DNA of 64,000 bases from Picocystis sp. L7 (taxonomy: Eukaryota > Chlorophyta > Picocystophyceae > Picocystales > Picocystaceae). Each line of letters begins with the position of its first letter. The first letter of the stretch is position 1. The DNA lies in contig QXJR01000030.1 in NCBI GenBank assembly GCA_020975725.1, positions 372,001-436,000 on the forward strand, in the 5' to 3' direction. The notes under the pieces are model-generated. The model did no database searches, had not been told where the DNA came from, and was given only the letters and a program-made list of their open reading frames with translations. The translations under genes and the position numbers were made by a program. Below are positions 60,034-64,000 of this stretch, piece after piece.

Positions 60034-61592
60034 TCACAGGTCGGACGTGTCAAACCCTGGCATCCTGTAGGAAGATGCAAAGGCCTCCACTTCTGCACGG
60101 AGCTCGGCAATGGCGCTGGAGTTCTCCAACCCTTTGTTGAAGTCCTTGAGCAGTTTGCCGTGTTCCTTCTGAATGTCCAGGCAGACCTTGGCTGCCTTGT
60201 CCAAGAAATCGGCAATCTTTGCAAAGTCTTGTTCCTTGAGGCCACGAGATGTCATGGCGGGTGCACCGATCCGCACTCCTCCAGGGGAAAGGGCACTTGA
60301 ATCCCCAAAGACGGCGTTCTTGTTCAAGGTGATGTGGCAGAGATCGCACACTTTCTCCATCTTGTTGCCAGTGATGCCAAGGGGGCGCAGATCCCACAGG
60401 ACCAGGTGGTTGTCAGTTCCACCAGTCACAATGGTGTATCCCCTCTTGGCAAGGGTGTCTGCGACTGCCCTCGCATTGGCCTTCACTTGCTTGGCATAAG
60501 ACTTGAATTGGGGCGAGGCTACCTGCTTGAAAGCGACTGCAAGGGCACCAATCTGATGGTTGTGAGGACCTCCTTGCAAAGCAGGGAACACGGCCATATC
60601 GATGCGTTCTTCGTAGTCATAGACCTGGCCCTCTGGCTCGCCCCTCTTGGATGGGCGAGGTCCCCTGCGGTAGAAGATCATTCCAGCACGCGGACCGCGC
60701 AAGGACTTGTGGGTGGTGGAGGTGACAATGTCGCAGTATTCGAAGGGCTGGTCAGCCTCTTCTGCTGCCACCAGTCCGCTGATGTGCGCCATGTCGCACA
60801 TGAGCAGAGCTCCACATTTGTCGGCGATTTCCTTGAAGCGGGCGTAGTTCCATTCCCTGGGATAGGCGCTGCCACCGCAGATGATCATTTTGGGGCGGAA
60901 CTCCAGCGCCTTTTCTTCCAGCTTTTCAAAGTCGATCAGACCGGTCTCCGAGTGCACCTTGTAGGGCAAGGATTCAAAGTAGATGGAGGTCGCGGATATC
61001 TTCTTTCCTCCCGCGGTGTAGTATCCGTGGGTGAGATGTCCGCCGGACGGCAGGTCCAGTCCCATGATACGATCGTGCGGCTGCAGGAGCGCCGTGTAGA
61101 CTGCAAAATTGGCCGGGCTTCCGGAATAGGGTTGCACGTTGACACCCCACTTTTCCGGATCCAGTCGATAGGCTTGGAGGGCTCTCTGCCTGCACAGGTT
61201 TTCCACTTGATCGATCACTTCGTTTCCACCGTAGTATCTTTTTCCTGGCATCCCTTCGGAGTACTTGTTGGTGAGGCACGATCCCAACGCTTCCATGACG
61301 GGCGCGGAGGTGAAGTTTTCCGACGCGATGAGTTCGATTCCCTTCCTGCACGCGTTTTTTTTTTCGTTTCTTCACGGTCAGCCTCGCCCGTTTTCTCGCG
61401 CGGATCGGTTCGGGATCGCGGCCGTTGCGTGTCCTTGTGCGTGGGAGAGGGTTCGGGTTTCGTTCGTCTTGGTTCGCACCATTGTCTTTCTTTTTCCTTT
61501 CGGATGAGTTGGTACATTTCCGGATCCGCATCTTGGAGGGATTTCAACGCGTCTGGGAAGACGTCGTCCATGGGATCCATCACTTGTCCCAT
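60034..61592 (-). CDS. SHM: Serine hydroxymethyltransferase
   Basis: Two exons (61592-61480, 61345-60034) give 474 residues. SHMT is the PLP enzyme that interconverts serine and glycine with THF and 5,10-methylene-THF. The intron splits a Trp codon, giving [32 protein letters not shown]. Motifs are [57 protein letters not shown], the PLP lysine in [16 protein letters not shown] (Lys about 251), [16 protein letters not shown] and [15 protein letters not shown]. The short N-terminus argues for a cytosolic form, though a longer leader upstream cannot be excluded. The 134-bp intron has GCTGAC at 61377-61382 (complement), an A10 run and no pyrimidine tract. Confidence 0.95.
61346..61479 (-). other. 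SHM: SHMT intron
   Basis: 134 bp, GTGCGA...TGCAG, with GCTGAC as the complement of 61377-61382. The branch-to-acceptor interval contains ten consecutive A. Confidence 0.93.
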
Positions 61593-62892
61593 GTTCTTCT
61601 CGTCTTTTTCCGGTCTGGTGTTCGGTGCTTCGAACCCTTTCACGGCGTTCGTTTCCGTGTTCCTGTTCCTTTTCCGTTCGTCTTTCTTTCCTTCCGTCCG
61701 TCTGCACGCGACGGTTCCCTTGCTGCGCTTCGGATCGGTTCCTTCGCGCTTCGGTGTTGGTGTTCTTCGCGACGTCCACCCGCCACGTGGTCCGATCACC
61801 TGCATCGACACGTCCAGCACCCCCGTGGACGTCGAAGGAAGGCATGGAGGAAAGATCCTCCCCTTTCTCCACGGGAAGGGTCCCACGGTTCCCCTGGGTT
61901 GTGAAGTTCACCACCGAGGGGGGGGGGATGGGAGAGAGGGGGACACGTCGATGCGGTCGCCCTCCTTCCCCCCTCCGTTTCCGTCAAGGAGGGTTCGATC
62001 CCCTTTCCATCGAACCAGGGAGAAAGGGGGAGATTCCCCTTTTCTCCATCCATCGGGGGGGGCGAAAAGGGAAGGGCCATCCCCCCATCCCCTTCGATGG
62101 ATCGGGAAGGGACGAGACCCGGATGGCGGCGGATCCCCTCCTCCCCTGAGAAACCCCCCTCGGGCGTACCCCGTCCGGACGTACGGGGTACGACCGCCCC
62201 CCGAGGACCGGGGGGGGGAAAGAGACCTGGGATCCCCCCCTCTGCCCCGGTTTCGGATGGGAAGGATCGGGTTCGAACCCGAAACGATTCCGGGGGGAGA
62301 AGGGGGGGACGAACCCGGAGGGAATGGACGAACGTGTGTGTGTGTCCCTGGATCGATCCCCACACGTCCAGTCGTTTCCCACGTGGACGTCCTCGCATGC
62401 CGAAAGAGGCGGAAACGAACCGCTTGCGAGGTCGAACGTCGCGCGAGAAGCGAAATCAGGGAAGCACGAGGGACAGTCGAGACGCAGGAGGAAGGGATCC
62501 GAACGAGACGAACGCGAAGGAACGCGTCGTTCAACCGTCACGTCGGTGCACCGAAGGAAGGACACGCACGCCACCCACGAGCACGACGGCGCTTTCGGCG
62601 CTCCGAACCCCGCCACGAAACCAAGACGTGCGGATACGGAACGATCCGAGCGGCGAGTCCTGCGTGGACACCATCCAGGTCCGAATCCGCCAACGCACGT
62701 GGCCGTGGAGCGTGAACAACCGAGCACGGGTGTCGTAGCCGTCCTCCGCAAGAAGAACAAGAAGGAGAAGCAGGAAGAAGAGAGGAACGCGTGGGACAGC
62801 ACCGTCCATCGCTTCGTTTTTCTCCTTCGTTCCTCTTCGAGTTCGGTCGAACACCTTCGTCCGCACCGTTTCTCACCCACCTCGCCGCCGCC
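61593..62892. promoter_or_regulatory. Head-to-head promoter region SHMT / eIF5
   Basis: This 1.3-kb region is very GC-rich at 61900-62330, with long G and C runs and the 16-bp palindrome TCGGGTTCGAACCCGA at 62267-62282, the same palindrome that ends each 129-bp unit upstream of GET3. No gene is recognised. Confidence 0.55.
62267..62282. promoter_or_regulatory. Perfect 16-bp palindrome TCGGGTTCGAACCCGA
   Basis: This is the third exact copy in the window (others 5046-5061 and 5175-5190), all in promoter regions of divergent pairs. Confidence 0.65.
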
Positions 62893-64000
62893 ATGGCGCT
62901 GTTGAACATCGGCGAGGCCAACCAAGGGGATGCGTTCTATCGATACAAGATGCCGCAGCTCCAGGCCAAGATCGAAGGGAGAGGGAACGGGATCAAGACC
63001 AACGTCGTGAACATGGTGGACATCGCCAAAGCGCTGTCCAGGAGCCCGGCCTACACCACCAAGTACTTCGGCTGCGAGCTGGGCGCACAATCCAAGTTCG
63101 ACGACAAGACCGGCACTTCCATCGTCAACGGTGCTCACGACGCGAGCACCCTCTCCCAGCTGCTGGACGGATTCATCAAGCGATTCGTGTGCTGCTACGC
63201 CTGCGGGAATCCGGAGACGGAGATCAAGGTGAGCAGGAAGCGAGAGGAGATCACCCTGGTGTGCAAAGCGTGCGGGAACGTGTCGCGCGTGGACATGCGA
63301 CACAAGCTCGCCACCTTCATCCTCAAGAACCCGCCCAACGACGCCAAGAGCGGATCGGACAAGAAGCTCAGGCGCGCCGAGAAGGAACGGATGAAGACCG
63401 GCGAGCTCCTGGACGAGGAGGAGAAGTCCAGGAAGCGGGAGGCGAGGAAGAAGGCCAAGGAAGAAGCCAAGGCGATCGAGAAGGAAGAGAGGAGGAAACG
63501 CAAGGAAGAGAAGAGGAAGCTGAGGGAAGCCGCCTCCGCCTCGGATCCGACGAACGGAGAGAACGGCGGACGCGCGCGAAGCGATCGCGACCACGCTTCC
63601 AACGAGGACGACGAGGAAGAAGAGGAGGAAGGAGACCCGGAGGAAGGGAGCACCGAAGAGGAAGGTGGCGAAGGGACCGGCGTGGAATGGTTCACCGACA
63701 CCTCGGCGGCCGCCGCGGCCAGGAGGGCGCAAGAGCAGCTCTCGGCGGAGACCGCCAAGCTCGTGGTGGTGGAAGACGTCCCTCCCGCGAACGACGTCCA
63801 CGCGGATCCCATCGACGGGTGGGTCCGTGCGATGCGAAGCGCGTGCTCCGAACCCTTCGACGAGCGCGCGTGGGAGCGCTGGGATCCGATCCTGGAAGGA
63901 CAGCCGTTGGAGGTGCAGTACGCGTCCGTCCTGTCTTGCTTGTGGGATCCCAAGGACAAGCTCAAGGACCAGGCCACGGCGCACAAGGACGTCCTGCTGC
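62893..64000 (+). CDS. EIF5: Translation initiation factor eIF5 (5' part, runs off the window)
   Basis: At least 369 residues are visible. eIF5 is the GTPase-activating protein for eIF2 in the 43S complex. The N-terminal GAP domain opens [36 protein letters not shown], with the catalytic-finger Arg region and [14 protein letters not shown]4 zinc ribbon ([12 protein letters not shown] ... LVCKACGNV) follows, then a long Lys/Arg/Glu helix and acidic linker. The C-terminal W2/HEAT domain has begun (SVLSCLWDP) when the window ends. The start has a perfect GCCGCCATGG context. No intron is seen in this part. Confidence 0.95.
   Translation, partial: MALLNIGEANQGDAFYRYKMPQLQAKIEGRGNGIKTNVVNMVDIAKALSRSPAYTTKYFGCELGAQSKFDDKTGTSIVNGAHDASTLSQLLDGFIKRFVCCYACGNPETEIKVSRKREEITLVCKACGNVSRVDMRHKLATFILKNPPNDAKSGSDKKLRRAEKERMKTGELLDEEEKSRKREARKKAKEEAKAIEKEERRKRKEEKRKLREAASASDPTNGENGGRARSDRDHASNEDDEEEEEEGDPEEGSTEEEGGEGTGVEWFTDTSAAAAARRAQEQLSAETAKLVVVEDVPPANDVHADPIDGWVRAMRSACSEPFDERAWERWDPILEGQPLEVQYASVLSCLWDPKDKLKDQATAHKDVLL

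Overview
The window is nuclear DNA of a compact, intron-poor eukaryote, most likely a green alga (Viridiplantae, prasinophyte-like). The reasons are a catalytic-type ADP-glucose pyrophosphorylase small subunit with a leader, a GET3 of the plant type that lacks the zinc CxxC motif, an IPUT1/PGSIP6-type GT8 glycosyltransferase, a PLIP-like class 3 lipase, a TSJT1/AIL-like glutamine-amidotransferase protein, and nuclear-encoded RbfA and KPHMT with organelle leaders. Genus and class cannot be read from the sequence.

Layout. Twenty-three well or fairly supported genes from 214 to 49074 run in strict strand alternation (+,-,+,- ...), so the region consists of head-to-head and tail-to-tail pairs. 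In order: LysM protein, DOT1-like methyltransferase, CLP1, MBD4-type glycosylase, GET3, DHX15/Prp43, KPHMT (panB), UBE2J/Ubc6, [Ty1/copia element], an NSF-N/SKP1-BTB/cytochrome b5 fusion, stanniocalcin-like protein, RbfA, FAHD2-like hydrolase, PRKRIP1, IPUT1-like GT8, PDS-like FAD oxidoreductase, AIL-like protein, AGPase, PLIP-like lipase, TFIIH p44, a cysteine-rich secreted protein, an alpha/beta hydrolase, METTL16 and a small two-TM protein. A minus-strand candidate at 49202-49582 continues the pattern. After it come RPN7 (+), an FNR-like oxidoreductase (+), a choline-transporter-like protein (-), SHMT (-) and the 5' part of eIF5 (+). Tail-to-tail gaps are often tiny (8, 24 and 83 bp). Head-to-head gaps are 0.2-3 kb; many are GC-rich and carry TTCGAA-centred palindromes, CACGTG clusters and GTTAAC boxes.

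Gene structure. Eight genes have one or two short introns (67-186 bp where both ends are placed), always near the 5' end. All eleven introns placed here contain the hexamer GCTGAC upstream of the 3' splice site. Most start GTRCG rather than GTAAG, and most have no clear polypyrimidine tract, which is a distinctive splicing grammar.

Mobile and gene-free DNA. One complete-looking Ty1/copia retrotransposon (14679-19684; two 450-bp LTRs that read as identical; AACCC target duplication) sits 52 bp upstream of the UBE2J start, in the same orientation, at the edge of a GGGAAACCC-type repeat array. Several more AT-rich stretches (about 6.4-9.5, 22.6-23.8, 26.0-28.9, 49.6-51.9 and 58.7-60.0 kb) contain no gene I can recognise and look like decayed intergenic DNA.

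Functionally the genes are mixed housekeeping: RNA processing (CLP1, Prp43, PRKRIP1, METTL16), ER protein targeting and degradation (GET3, UBE2J, RPN7), DNA repair and transcription (MBD4, p44), translation (eIF5, RbfA), plastid metabolism (AGPase, lipase, PDS-like) and one-carbon/pantothenate metabolism (SHMT, KPHMT; both use methylene-tetrahydrofolate chemistry). There is no operon logic. The items most worth following up are the strict strand alternation, the splicing grammar, the NSF-N/BTB/b5 fusion, the stanniocalcin-like gene, the duplicated six-cysteine secreted protein and the LTR placed directly at a host start codon.
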